A stretch of DNA of 64,000 nucleotides from Fomitopsis serialis (taxonomy: Eukaryota; Basidiomycota; Agaricomycetes; Polyporales; Fomitopsidaceae). The translations under genes were made by a program, and so were the position numbers. This document shows positions 1-12,142 of the stretch, in pieces (the stretch's first letter is position 1; each line of letters begins with the position of its first letter). A model generated the notes under the pieces. The model saw only the letters and a list, made by a program, of their open reading frames with translations. It did not search any database and had not been told where the DNA came from. The stretch is from positions 1 through 64,000 of the forward strand of contig NW_025955078.1 of NCBI RefSeq assembly GCF_022376445.1. Direction: 5' to 3'.

Positions 1-1446
1 GATGTGGTCGACTTCTTCAAGTCAGACAAAGTCCAGGAGAAATACGAGCTGGATGGCTACATACCATGCCTTGCCACTGCACAACGGTGGATGCACCGAA
101 TGGACTATCAGTGGGGTAAAGGCCCAAAGGGTCAGTACATCGATGGCCACGAGCGTGACAATGTCGTTGCATACCGCCAAGACATCTTTCTACCTGCACT
201 GGCCAATCATGAGGAGCGCCTTCGTACATTCGATGGCGAGGGAAATGTGATCCCATACTCGGGTCCCCGCCCGATGACACGCCGTTTGGTGATCTGGTTC
301 CATGACGAGAGTACGTTCTATGCGAACGATTGACGGTGTGTATACTGGGTCCACAAGGACGAGACTGCTGTCCCCGAGCTGAAGGGTGAAGGGCCCTCAT
401 TGATGGTCGCGGATTTCATCTCTACCGACTATGGATGGTTGCAATCTGCTGATGGGAACAAGACGGCGCGGGTTTATTTCAAAGCTGGCAAGGAGCGAGA
501 TGGCTACTTTACCAGCGAGGAGATCATCACACAGCTGGAGAAAGCTATGGATCTCATCAAGACACTCTACCCGGAGACGATCATCTCTTCATTCTTGACA
601 ACGCGACAACTCACCTAAAGCGAGCCGACGATGTGATCTCTGCACGGAAAATGCCCAAAGGGCCAAGCCCTGCACGATCGGGTGGCACTACCCAGCGGTT
701 CGGTGTTGATGTCAAACTCAGGGATGCAGATGGGAAGCTTGTGTATGGTGCAAATGGCAAGCCTTTGAAGCACCGCATCAATATGAGCGACACAGTCTTC
801 AAGGATGGCTCACCACAGCACCTGTACTATCCCGACGCCTTTCCCGAGCATCCAGAACTCACGGGAAAGTTCAAAGGCATGGCGCAGTTGCTGATTGAGC
901 GGTATCCGGATCAGCGGGTGAAGATAATGGGCTTGAAGACGGAATGCCCGAGGTTCAATTGCCTGAAGGGAGGAACTGATTGTTGTTGCAGGCGCATGCT
1001 CTTCGTGGAGAAGGATTTTGCGGATGTACAGTCGTGTGTCGAAGAAGCGTGCACAGAGTGTGGCTTTCCCGTGCTGTTCCTACCGAAGTTCCACCCGGAG
1101 TTGAACCCGATCGAGCAGTGCTGGGGCTATGCGAAGCGTAAGTATCGCAACTATCCCGCATCATCAAAGGAAGCCGACCTCGAGCGCAACATTTGGACAG
1201 CTCTGAAGACCGTCCCAATCGAGTCAATTCGGCGGTGCGGCTACTCTGTGCTCCCTCCTCTGGAAACAATCACTCACATGGTTCTTTTCATTTGCCAGCT
1301 TCACAACACGCTCCTTTTGCTTCATGGATGCCTACCACAAGGGATTGAACGGCCAACAAGCTGCATATGCCGGCAAGAAGTACAGGGGTCACCGTGTGAT
1401 CCCAGAGTTGATCTTCGCTGATCTAGAGAAAGCGAAGCTACAGTAG
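1..1446 (+). pseudogene. IS630-like DDE transposase, decayed copy
   Basis: This is the C-terminal two thirds of a basidiomycete IS630/Tc1-type DDE transposase, cut by the window start. The three catalytic positions are readable: Asp in FHDESTF (codon 304-306), Asp in LDNATTH (597-599) and Glu in NPIEQCWG (1113-1115). The gene is broken by a TGA at 331-333, where the second copy (48204-50702, minus strand) reads ANDRRQIRW, and by a frameshift near 575-590. A plausible intron at 1235-1298 restores the frame of the last exon, which ends in AKLQ and a stop at 1444-1446; the second copy lacks this intron. Activity would be cut-and-paste at TA sites, but this copy cannot make an intact protein. The family is clear; the exact subfamily is not. 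Confidence 0.85.
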
Positions 1447-1639
1447 ATCATGACATTGTTGGACGTATTTACTGTACAGTCTACGTGTTTCTAAGGTGTA
1501 CGGAAATCTTATTCAGGGCCTACCCGGTGTTGTCTACAGTTGCGGAGCTGCCACCTTCACCGATTTCCTGTTTCGGAAGCGCCACTTCACGTGCACGTTG
1601 CGAAGCGCTGGATGGACAGGGTATGGCTGCGGCCTATCT

Positions 1640-1885
1640 TATGTTCTTTTGATGGATTCTGTCTGGACTCATCTTGTGACTCGCTCCAGACCGATCTACA
1701 CTGTTCCAGACTTATTCTGGATCATTCCACTCCCTTCCGGCATATTCCATGACCTTCCAGTACATTCCTTGATCACATGGACACTTATGCATATCCCTAT
1801 CTCTGGAGTTAAGGCTTACTCATTTCCCTAAAAACTCAGACTTAGTGATTACTGAGTCTAGCTCGCTGTCTGACTGATCACTGGC
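1640..1885 (-). repeat. LTR fragment, inverted relative to 14832-15352
   Basis: About 230 bases match, in reverse complement, the 3' half of the probable solo LTR at 14832-15352 with scattered differences. GTCTGGA/TCCAGAC-type short repeats are frequent. No matching 5' part is seen here, so this is a truncated remnant between the transposase pseudogene and the foldback arm. 1447-1640 holds nothing recognisable. Confidence 0.6.
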
Positions 1886-3064
1886 AATGCCGTTGACACA
1901 CTGACTGCAAATCATTCTTGAACAGTGGCTTTTTTCTGAACAAGACTGACTCACCTGATACATCCCCAAAGGTATGTCTTGAGGTTGCAGTAATAGTCAG
2001 GCACATTCTCTTTCATGGCCTCCAGTATTGTCATGAGGCTATCCCACCTAGGCTCATGGTCATCAGTGATGTAAGTTGAGGGATGTCAGCTACTACATGG
2101 TATTCACACAATTCATAGGTAATTGGTAAGCATCACAGGAAACGCAAACAATGTAAAAGAATGAGTGAGGCATGTGATTTTTATTGTGCTTTGTTGAATG
2201 GTGCCATATTTATATGAAAGTATGGGAAGGCATACTATGTACAGACTCTATGACACATCATATATGTGTCCGAGAATATACCCAATCAGGTTTTTTTCAT
2301 TTTTGGGAGGCCACAGCACAGCAAATACAGTGTCACTGATGAGCTTGTGGCTGGCATTCAAGCTCAACTCCAAAGTTTGGCAGCCTGCATGTTCAGGGCC
2401 TGTTGAGCCGTTGAACTAAACACAACAGCTTAGGATCCTGTTTGGAGTTGCCAGTTCCTGACAATTCCAGGTGGTACTGGTGGTTACAAGACATACAAAG
2501 ACTCACTGAAAGAGTGGCTTATATCAGGCCATGCATGGGAAACTCTGCACTACCATAGGTTTTTTGCCACATGCAAGCCTCAATAGTGAGCACAATATGA
2601 ATGTATAGTGCTTCTGGATTTTTCTCTGATTTTCCTGCTATTTATTCAGTACTGCAGAGGCCATCAATGGCCAACTTCCTAAATGGGCAGGAGACTAACC
2701 ATATATGGCAGGTTTCCATGTCTGCTTCAAAGACTCCCCTCATACCTGTGGAGCTCTCTAGTAAACATGCTTACCAAGATCTGCTCATATGCCTCAGTAT
2801 CACTTCTCATGGTCAGTACTCTCAAAGATACCTAATATGGACACCCCATCGGTATCCATGAAGCATCCCATGGAGAAGGAATATTTGGGTATTTATTTGG
2901 GTATTCTTGCACATTTAATGGGGCTCTAGTAAGAGCTCAGTTAGTGTGGCTGAAAGCCATCAAAAAGCTCGGCATGAGCAGCTGAGATTGAAAGATTACT
3001 TTAAGGGCAACATTTGTCAGCATTCCAGCCAATGGGAGTGCTCATAAATCCCTTTTGAGTGACT

Positions 3065-3106
3065 GGAGTCGTCAACAGGCTGGAATTCCGGCCTGTTGAC
3101 GACTCC
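3065..3106. repeat. 42-bp palindrome in foldback arm
   Basis: The two 21-base halves are reverse complements with one mismatch (T at 3081), centred on GGAATTCC. It is the aged version of the perfect palindrome at 44335-44378 and is followed by the same motif region (3107-3160). Confidence 0.9.
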
Positions 3107-3999
3107 GCTTCGGCAACAGGCGCTTAATTGAGCGCTTAGTAAGTGATGTAAGTGTATACTGTTTCTGACTTGTTTGGGGCTCAGAAAAGTCCCAGAAAAT
3201 CGGATAATGTTCTAGGAGATCTGTGGAATATCCTAAGCATATTCAAGTAGAGGGAACCTCAATACATGGTCATTCAGTTGTGGGAAATCAACACAGGCAT
3301 GTTATGACAATATTTCCCCATTCATAGCAGTGCTGTGCACATTCCAGACACACTCATGCTGTGTGGACTATGTGCATGGTCTATACAGGTCATATCAAAT
3401 GTGTTTCAGAGACAACAACCTATTCATATTTGGGATCACTTTGCAATTGTCCACAGAGGTTCTCTTTCTAGATTATGAATATATAGGCAAGGCATGCTAG
3501 TTATAGACTCTGAGGGCTCTATACAGGATCAATTTCTTACATACAGCAGGCATCATGGATGAATTCAATTGTACATAATATTCCCAGATTTATCAACATT
3601 TTCTGAGCCCAGACTGAGCAGCTGAATGGAAACTGCCATTTTTGGAAGGCTAGCTTCCCTATATAGCAGATCCCAGATGGGCAGTCTACAGGCTTTGATA
3701 GTGTCACTTTGAAGGTTACAAGCAATGCACTCATGTGTACAGAGGCATATGTGGGTTTTTGAGTTTTGTGAATTGTGCCATAACCACTGAAGTTGATGGG
3801 CAAGTCACAGCAGCTACAGACTCTATGACATCATACCTATCAGAGAGAATATTTCGGAGATTTGTTGTATTTGTGAAGGCTACAGTACAGCAGATACATG
3901 GACTTGAGAGTCTTTGGCCAAATACAGTAAGGCCAGTCAGAGGCTAATTCCCTTAAACAGCATATTTCAGTGGAGTCTGGGAGACTACACTGCAAGATG

Positions 4000-4037
4000 A
4001 CTCGTCCACAGGTCACAATTTTGACCTGTGGACGAGT
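4000..4037. repeat. Hairpin, 16-bp arms, 6-base loop
   Basis: Arms ACTCGTCCACAGGTCA (4000-4015) and its exact complement (4022-4037) flank the loop CAATTT. The inverted copy lies near 38779-38817. The arms match neither of the other two palindrome types. Confidence 0.9.
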
Positions 4038-5845
4038 GAACCTCACATGGCATGTGGCTGAGCCTATTGCACCAGAATCTGTGTTTCTGCTATCCCTTTC
4101 CATCTCATCCACAAGTACTCAGCATCACACATAAGTCCTATCAACCCACAATGGGACAATAGTGTTATCTAATATTCTGCTCATTTTCCGGCCATTTATG
4201 CAACACTGTAAAGGTGATCTATCATCAACTTCCCAAACAGGCAAGGGATCTACCATATATGGTGATTTTTCATATCTGGTAGCCATAGACCCCTGCATAA
4301 GATTGTCAGCCTGTAGGACTCTCCAGTAAGGGCAGTAAATGCAAAACAACATTTGTACTCTGCATCACTTGCATTGGTCAGTACACTGTGAACAAGCACT
4401 GGGATACCTAATTTGGACCTCCATAAATGTGTGCAAGGAGCATTGCATGAGAGTCAATATTCCGAGATTTCTCCACATTTAATGTGCTCTAGTAAGAGTC
4501 TAGACAGTGCTGCTGACCACATTGGGCAAGCCATCAAAAAACTCGGCATGGGGAGCTGAGATTGAATGATTCCCTTAGAAGGCAAGGTTTGCCAGTGGTT
4601 CAACCAATGACATTGCTCCAAAATCCCTTTTGGGTGAGCTCAGTTGCCGACAAATGCAGGGCTGCAGTTGTATACAAGTCTGCTTCGGCAACGGGCGCTT
4701 AATGAGAACTTAGTAAGCAGTGTAAGTGCAGACTGTTACTGTGTTCAAGAGGGCTTGTATAGACTTGAAAAAGCGGAATATTCAGAATGAATGAGGTCAA
4801 ATCCTTATAGCCTTCCATGATACAATTGTTGCATCAACTAGGGCAGTATACTCAATAACATGGTGAGATTCACATTCAGTGAGCTCATATAAGCCTATGA
4901 TCACACTTCAGACAGTGTCTCTGCAGCATACAAAGCCTGACGTCATAGTAGCATGAACACATATGTATCGATGGCCATTATATATCCCCAGATTGTGTCT
5001 ATGTGTCTATATGCCAGTTACACACCACAACTACCATATAGAGTAGGTGTCCTGCCCAAAGAGGAAGTAGGACAAGATGTGGTGCCCATGGAGCTCACAA
5101 AAATGCAGAAAATCTGTCAAATATACAGAAGCACCCAATAGGAGAATGTGAGTGCTTGGGATTATTCTAGACATCACTACACCATGTACATGGACTACAA
5201 CATGTGAAAACAGGGTCAAATGGCTCATTGTGGCTGATTTTGGCTGTAGTGCAGCACCCACTGAGTTGTACAGTGTCTGAATCACATATGTATGTCATCA
5301 CAGACATATGGAACACATCTGAGGCACAAATAGGCACTTTGACATCTGCAGAGGCACATGTGGATCTTTTTATTTTGCATTTTCTGGACCAGCCAGCCAC
5401 TCTAGCTACTCAATAATGATAGTGTATACTCTCTGAATGAAGGGCTATCAGATCAGTATACTAAGTCCATTCAAAATTGTTACTAACTAGGGCTATGGGG
5501 CAGTATATAAGTGTGAGCACTAGCAGTGAGCTGCCTGGCTGCCAGTCACATGACATGCTCACCAGTTGCCATATTGGGTGCCACTCGAAGCATTTCTTGG
5601 GCCCTCACCCCAGGACAAAGCACTGAGCCACAGCATTTGTTTGGTGGTGTTAGTGCAAGTCACGTCGTCTGGGAGTCTGAAAATTTTGAACTCCGCTAAC
5701 TGACCATAACAAATGTTAACTATACATGGTAAGCTGGGGGCAAATGACTGTACCTGTGGGAAAAAACTGCCGCATCGGGTGCCACTGGAAGTGTTTCAGG
5801 CCCATCCATCATAAGAATGATACATTCGTACCTCAGGGATCGTAA

Positions 5846-7580
5846 CTATCCAGTGTTGAGTGGGACACCCTCAAGGGCTTCATCACCGTCCAGCAGGTCT
5901 TAGCCCGTTATTTTAGGTCAGTTTGATGCTTATGAGTGTTTTCATTCTTTGCTCACCTTACATCCACACTTCTCATACAACATGATGAACGGAGAGCTGA
6001 GAACGGGCTCTCCCACCTCTCTTCATCAACATTGTGCCAGCGGAATCAATGCGGTCATTGTTGATGACATCATGAAGCCATTTGATGCACTCCACCCTTT
6101 GAAGCACTTGCTCATCCTGGCCGTCGAGGGGCACATCCACATCGATGGGAACTCAATATGCATACCTGATTGCTGCTCAGCAAGAAAGGTGCGTGTGAAG
6201 CATCTTCAAGCCAGCCCGGACTTCAATGTTGACATGTCCATTTCTGAGTCCTGCCATTGGCAGACGTGGCAGGACGGGACTGACCAGGTAGGTACCCCAC
6301 ACTACAGTAACACCTTTAGCTGACCCCTAGAACCGGAAGCTACTGCACTTCATGGTTGTCAACGGTGCAGAGGCAGCTGAGGAGGCCCCTTGGCCCCAGA
6401 GGTTGACCCACGCAGAGGCTAGAACACCCTTGCTGCCCTTGTCCCCTCTTTCTGATCTCACCCCTTTGCCCCCCAAGAGGTGCAACAACGTAGCATCATC
6501 TCCCCTCTCCCATCTCAGCACACCCTCCTCCCCTGGCGTGTCAGACACTGCCTCTCCTCCATGGCCTGGACCTTCAGCCACCTCGTCGGCAGGTGCTCGC
6601 CCCCAGCAGCCAGAAGACCAGCAACTCAGCGATCAAATCTTCATGCTGGTTACAATCAAGGAGAAGGACCCGAGAACCATGAGGCTGCCATGCCACTCGT
6701 ACGGGCTGGAAGAGCTCTGGGAGCTTCTGTGCCCGGATGGTTGCGTCACAGGAGGCTATGCGTACGGAGACAAAGTCGTGGTTGGCAAGATCAAATCCTA
6801 TCTCATGGCCTTCTATCCAGAGGATGACTACGAAACACTCTACTACCTGCGACACGGCCTGCTGTTGGCCTTCGTGGAGAAGGGCTTAGCCATGGTGAGT
6901 ACCAATGCCCATCTTACTCACCTGAAATTCTGACGCAGAGTTAGGTCATTTGCACGGACTCAGACAACCTCAACCTCAAAGAGCAAGCGGAGTTTGAGAA
7001 GTTCCTGGCCCACTACCGCAAGACCATGGGGTGCATACGACAGAAGATGTATAAGCAAACAATGGCCGTCTCCTCCATGACCGGTGAACACACCAAGGAG
7101 GAATTAGCGATGATGGCAAAGGTGGAGGTGGAGCACCAAGTAGATTGGCAACATCCTCCCATTCCAGACCCTACGGAATGCATGCTCATGGTACTCCAGC
7201 ACGGTGCTCAGCAGCTGGCAGAGGAGCAACACAACAAACACCATGTTCTGCCCTCGAAGGAACACGGCCGCTACACCAAGGCTTTGGGCCAGGCTATAAT
7301 CGATATGTTTGGCTTGGTCAAGCGTAGACTCCTCAAAGGAGAGTACACTGAGGCCAAGATGGAGTTCAAGAAAGCTCGCCTGTCCATCCACATACCCGTC
7401 CCTAAAGTCTCCCCTCCCCGCGACCTCGTCAGCCCCAGCGAGATGGACGTGTTCGCCCAGCTGAGCACCCCTCGCAACAGCAGCGAGGACGAGTGCAAGG
7501 ACAGGAAGAACAACCCGAGCTACCTGTCACCGCGGCCTCTGCAGCGGTCAAGGTCGAGGAAAGGGCAGCGCGCTGGCTAA
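5846..7580 (+). pseudogene. Gene A', 5'-truncated older copy of gene A
   Basis: This is a paralogue of the intact gene at 24892-27182. It starts abruptly at the foldback terminus inside the exon equivalent to gene A exon 3 (EWDTLKGFITVQQVLARYFR aligns with EDWALLQANLQDRPLILRHFW), so exons 1-2 are missing. The next exon (about 5980-6290) has the shared SLHQH motif. The region 6340-6600 is proline/serine-rich and out of frame in places. It is followed by the shared block around CPDGCVTGGYAYGDKVVVGK (about 6710-6800). An intron from about 6896 to 6943 leads to the last exon (VICTDSDNLNLK onward), ending at 7580. Function is unknown. Confidence 0.7.
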
Positions 7581-8046
7581 CGAGTATCCCGCGAGTAGGT
7601 TGCAAGTACGCCTTCAGTTCTCAAAGTATTCTATCCTGTCTTGTCTACGCATCCTTGTGGTCCGCTCGCCATTGGTTACTATCCATCGTGTACAGTATGG
7701 AATATTCAAGCAGACCTCGGTTATGTCATATTATTTTGGTGCTAACGACTCGAGGGTCTGCACCATCGCTCAGAACCTTGCGCCTTATGCTCTTGAAGTC
7801 GTCCATTGCAATCACATGGAACTCACCCAAGAAGAGCAACGTGCCCTGGCGGCCCTTCTTGCCTCAATCGAGGACCTTGATACCCCTCTTCAAGAACTCT
7901 TGAAACACCTTCAAAGTCAACCTGGTGGCGCTGCTTCCAACACAGTGATGCGACCGAAAAGAACACTAAAGCCACACAAAAACCCAACCGTGAGGTCGAG
8001 CAGTGGTATGCGAGGCCTCTGTGTCTATGAGATGTACGGGGGACTG

Positions 8047-11000
8047 CATCAGCAAATCAGGCAATTTCTGAGCTTCTGGGAGACTGACGGAGACCCCTCA
8101 GAGTGGCTCAGAGCACCAGATAGCTCAGATTCTCCAGAGTAGTTCAGACTTGTCAGATAGTTCAATGAGCCAACGTGGGTGTAGGACTGTCCCATATAAT
8201 CAAACATCTATTCAATAATTATGGTAGCCACAGAGTCACCACTTGTATATCGATGACTCGAGAGCATTGTACGTAGAGAATACATGGTGAGTAACTACAC
8301 TAAAGCAGATGGTCGCCATCGACACAGGCTCACGAGTCGAACCATATATTCGCACCAGCTGTCCCGCCCACATTGTCTGCCGCCTCGCTCGTGTCTCGCC
8401 GTCTCACCAATGACCTCTGCTGACTCGCCCGCCCCATGTACCCTCTCTCAACCCGTCTGCCGTCTCGTCTGCACCATCTGCCATCTTGGCCACCCCATAT
8501 ACTCATTTGCTATCCTACTCGCATGGACCGGCGGGACCCGCATATCATCTTTCATCAGCTACCGCCTTCACACTGGCCGCGAATGGTCACCGGATGAGCG
8601 TGCGGGCCGGCACGTTTGCGAGTCGGCAGTGCATACCGTGCAGGAATTCGTATACGTTCGCTGGCGATGGGGCGAGGGCGGAGCAGTGTTTGACTCGGAT
8701 GACTGGCGGGTAGGTGTAGGCAGAGTCATTCAGCGCCGCGAGGTCAAAGGACACAACGTGGGCTGTGATGTTCGCGAGCCGATTGCTAGGCTAGTGGTTC
8801 ACGCGTAGCTGGTCGAAATGTGGTGGGCGGCGTCGTGGTTAACCGTGAGACGTCGCACAGTGGGAGGTAGTGTACGGGCACGCACGCAGCCGTCAGCAGA
8901 GCCTGTGAGACGAACTTTGTGAGTAGATAAAGATGGTTGTTGATACTCGTACGTACCTTCGTTCAACTTGTCCTATCGTGTGTTGAGCGCGGCAGTAGGT
9001 GTGAGAGAAGTCATGTCGGGAGCGATGTGCAGGGGCTCGCCATGAACACTGTGGCAGTCTTGAAGCTCTCTTCGAAGTCGTCCTCCTCCTCAGTTGAACT
9101 GACCTCCTTGCGCGCAGTGACTATGTCTCGTGCGAGGTCCTGCACGGTGACATCCTCGTCGAACATCTGGGGTCATCCCACTCGACGGTAGCACCGAGGC
9201 TACCTTGCGCAATGCCGCCCGCACGCCTCCCGCCCGCGCCCGTCCCCACCCTCCGCTCGTCGCTGTGGCCGTGCCCACAGTGAGGATTGGGGTAGTCTGG
9301 AACGAAGACATATCGGGCAATGGGGAGGTGGGGATCCTGGGCGTGTGTGGATGGGAGGAGAAGACTCACGCGAGCGGGACGGCAGGCGAGAGGGACGACG
9401 GGCGAGCGGGACAGTGGGCGAGAGGGTGAGAGATGGTAGGCGAGCGAGAGAGATGGTGGGCGAGCGAGAGAGATGGCGGGCGAGCGGGTGGGCGAGCGGG
9501 CGGGCGAACGAGTAAGTGGCAGGCAAGGGAATGCACGAATCACTCACCTGTGCTATCCATCCATGGCCTGTCTCCTCCAAATTTGTGGTGCCCTCGCTTC
9601 TCCGTCGTGTTCCGCGTGTGTCTTGCATGATGCTACCGCGCAGTGTGAAGATGAGTCGACGCTGACGCGGACGGTGGAGGAGGAGGAGCTCGCGAGAAGT
9701 GCTAAGCGCCTCAGCCACGACATGTCACGCGCGCTCGCTGGACTTCGACTCTCCAGTCTTCTTCACTGTCAGCCCGCTCCTCCCTGTTTGCTTCGCCCTC
9801 GCTTGCTCACCGCCGACCTTGACTACATACCTGTGGACCCGTCCGCAAGAGACGGTGCGTGAATCGGACCACTACGCGGCTCAAGATCGCGCTGTGCGCG
9901 ACTGCAACGAGCCCCAGCGTCGCGCCAAGAGCCTCGCTGGAGGCTCGCGAAGGGCTGACATGCAGGGAGGAATGCGGGCTGCGGCCAGCAGGGCCAGCGA
10001 GTCAGGTGAGTACACCGTTTTTCACCTCAACTCCGAGAATGCCCACCAAGGACAAGTGGATGGAGTCGAACCCAACGGAGACAGCCCCGGTGCACGTTTG
10101 CCCAACGAGCACAAGCGCATACGGATACGACGCGCACTGGTACGACAAGAACAGCTCGTCGCACACCCGCTCGCCTTCTGTCTCGCTCACCCACTATTCC
10201 ACTCGCCTGCCGTTTCACGCGCCCGCCGCTCTCCTCGCCTGTTGTCGAACCCGCGGTCGCTCTCCTCGCCCGCCGTCCTGCTCGCCTGCCCGTCCTGCGC
10301 CCACTGTCTCGCTCTCCCTGTCCTCCCTCTCACTTGTGTCCCTCTCGCTGCCCTATCTACCTACCATGTTGCTCACCTACCGTCCCACTCGCCCATACGA
10401 GCCCGCGCATAACCCGTTGACCCGCGCAGCACCCGTAGCCGCTGTGGCGGGTCTGTACCGGGGCGGGTATGGGCCCGGGTCGAGCCTGTATATAGCCGTG
10501 CTCGGCCCTTCTTGTCATGCGCAAGCTCAAGAAGGATATATCCTTCGAGCGCGAGCGTGGCAAGGAGCATGGCCTGCCCGCTACTAATATACTTACACCA
10601 GCCTGACGAACTCGAGCCGAGCGAGTGCAAGCCCGCCCTGTGCCACTCCGTGCAAGTCTGCCGAGCAATGGCCCACGAGCGCGTGCAAGCCTGGTGCGTG
10701 CAAGCCCGACAGATGGTCGACACGCACGTTCCTCATCCCGCGGACGCTGCGCCACCTCGACGTGCAGCACTGGGACGAGGTGTACGGTCCGAAGTATGAG
10801 ATACTGACAAAGATAAAGTGTGAGTAACTGTGAACCCTGACGGTGCGCGACCAGCTGACGACACAAGCCAGTTGGCAACAGTTATGCGCCGGACGAGCCT
10901 CAACATACCGCGCACAGACTCACTAGCATCGAAGACTTGGCCGCTTACGGATGCGGATCACGAACCGCGCACTGGTACGATGCGGGCCAGGTTGCCATAC

Positions 11001-11505
11001 ATGATGTGCCCAAGCCCGGTACCACACAGTTTAACGAGCAGCACTACGACAGGCAACAGTCCACCAGGCATCTGGTGCGCCCAGCTCGACGCGCATATGC
11101 CCGTGAAGGATGCGCGTGCCGCGCCTCAGCCCGAGAAGGAGCTAAGCTGCCGAGTACGAATACAACGAGTAGGAGGAGTGAATCCGCCATGCATATTCAC
11201 CGGGCAGATGGTTGCTCGTACAAGTGTACGATACATAATGATTAGCAAGTGCTATTTTGTACGGTAGTAGCAATCAATAGAATATGATTGGATCGATTTC
11301 TATGACCTGTCTGATCTGACTGATGAGCTGGGTAGTCTGACAGGCTGTCTGAACACTCTGAAAATCCTGTCTGACGAGTTAGCATCGAAAAAATCCGAGG
11401 TCATGAGGGCTGAAAATCTGAAGCAATCTGGGGCAATCTGAAGGCTTCTGAAGGCTTCTGAAGCCCCTGACAGGGCCGTCAGACAGATTGCATGATTTCC
11501 TGATG
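8047..11505. mobile_element. CATCAG-TIR element, non-autonomous, 3.46 kb
   Basis: Ends are CATCAGCAAATCAGGCAAT (left) and, in complement, CATCAGGAAATCATGCAAT (right): 19 bases with two mismatches. They are flanked by TG at 8045-8046 and 11506-11507. The empty site is present in the copy at 60420-60440, which reads GGGGACTGTACAGTGG uninterrupted. TCTGA/CTGAC motifs are dense within 250 bases of both ends. No transposase frame is recognisable. The hexamer CATCAG and the 2-bp duplication match the 17.7-kb element at 16726-34453, so the same transposase family probably moves both. Confidence 0.8.
8166..11290. other. GC-rich interior of the CATCAG element, no gene recognised
   Basis: Long open frames exist on both strands but follow from the high GC content and look like low complexity. 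GCGAGCGGG-type runs occupy about 9360-9520, and the complementary CTCGCC-type runs about 10150-10400, so the two tracts face each other. A short stretch at about 10725-10805 reads like real coding sequence (RTFLIPRTLRHLDVQHWDEV) followed by a donor-like GTGAGT, and may be a captured exon. Its source was not recognised. Confidence 0.4.
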
Positions 11506-12142
11506 TGTACAGTGGTCTAGGTAAGAAGGAGGAGGACGGACAAGACTCCGAACGACGTGGGAGAGCTTCGAAGATGTCGGAGACTGTTCGAAGACGAGGG
11601 CTAAGCCTCAAAGGTAGGAGGGAGAGTTTCGACAAACGTGTCAAACGAACGGCGACAAGGAAGGCGAGCGACGGCAGGAAGAGAAGTGTAGAGCCTCTCG
11701 GGGCAACTACAAGCTGGCGAACGTACTGGCGAACTGACTGACTGACTTTGAGCATACTGACTGACTGGCGAACTGGCTGACTTCAAACGTACTGGCTGAC
11801 TGATGAACCTCGCCGGTGCGAGGTGAGATTGAGAGGGTAAGGGGGTCTCTGAGATTCGAAGGGAACAAGCCCCAGAGTATATACAGGAAAATATGGCCCA
11901 AAGACCAAGAGAGCCAAGTGAAATCCAAGAAATGATGAAGGAGAGTGATAAGGAAAACAGCCAATCGGAGAGTGTCACAACGCTTGACCCGGACCTACTA
12001 ACACATGAGAGAATCCAACTCGGCCTTCCGCAGGTTCCGAATAACGGACGACCGTCCCCGAACGGCGAAGGTCATAACCGGAGCCGGTGACAGTCCTCGA
12101 AGATATGAGACAGCCGCAGGAGTTCGCCTGACCTACACGAAC

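Larger units (their letters stand above)
2095..5845 (+). repeat. Arm of large non-coding foldback element (older copy)
   Basis: This AT-rich block without convincing genes is a diverged direct copy of the arm at 43370-46442 plus 51023-51266. It ends at 5845 in the family terminus GGGATCGTAA. The last 2582 bases (3264-5845) are almost identical, inverted, to 36971-39550. Internal modules recur every 1.1-1.6 kb, each with a GC-rich hairpin or a CGCTTAGTAAG motif (3107-3160, 4683-4740). Open frames here do not resemble proteins and are ignored. Immediately after 5845 the sequence becomes an exon of gene A', so the element truncates that gene. Confidence 0.75.

Noticed and set aside
9121..10587. 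Long proline/arginine/serine-rich frames on both strands
   Set aside because: They arise from GC-rich low-complexity tracts; codon pattern and composition do not look protein-coding.
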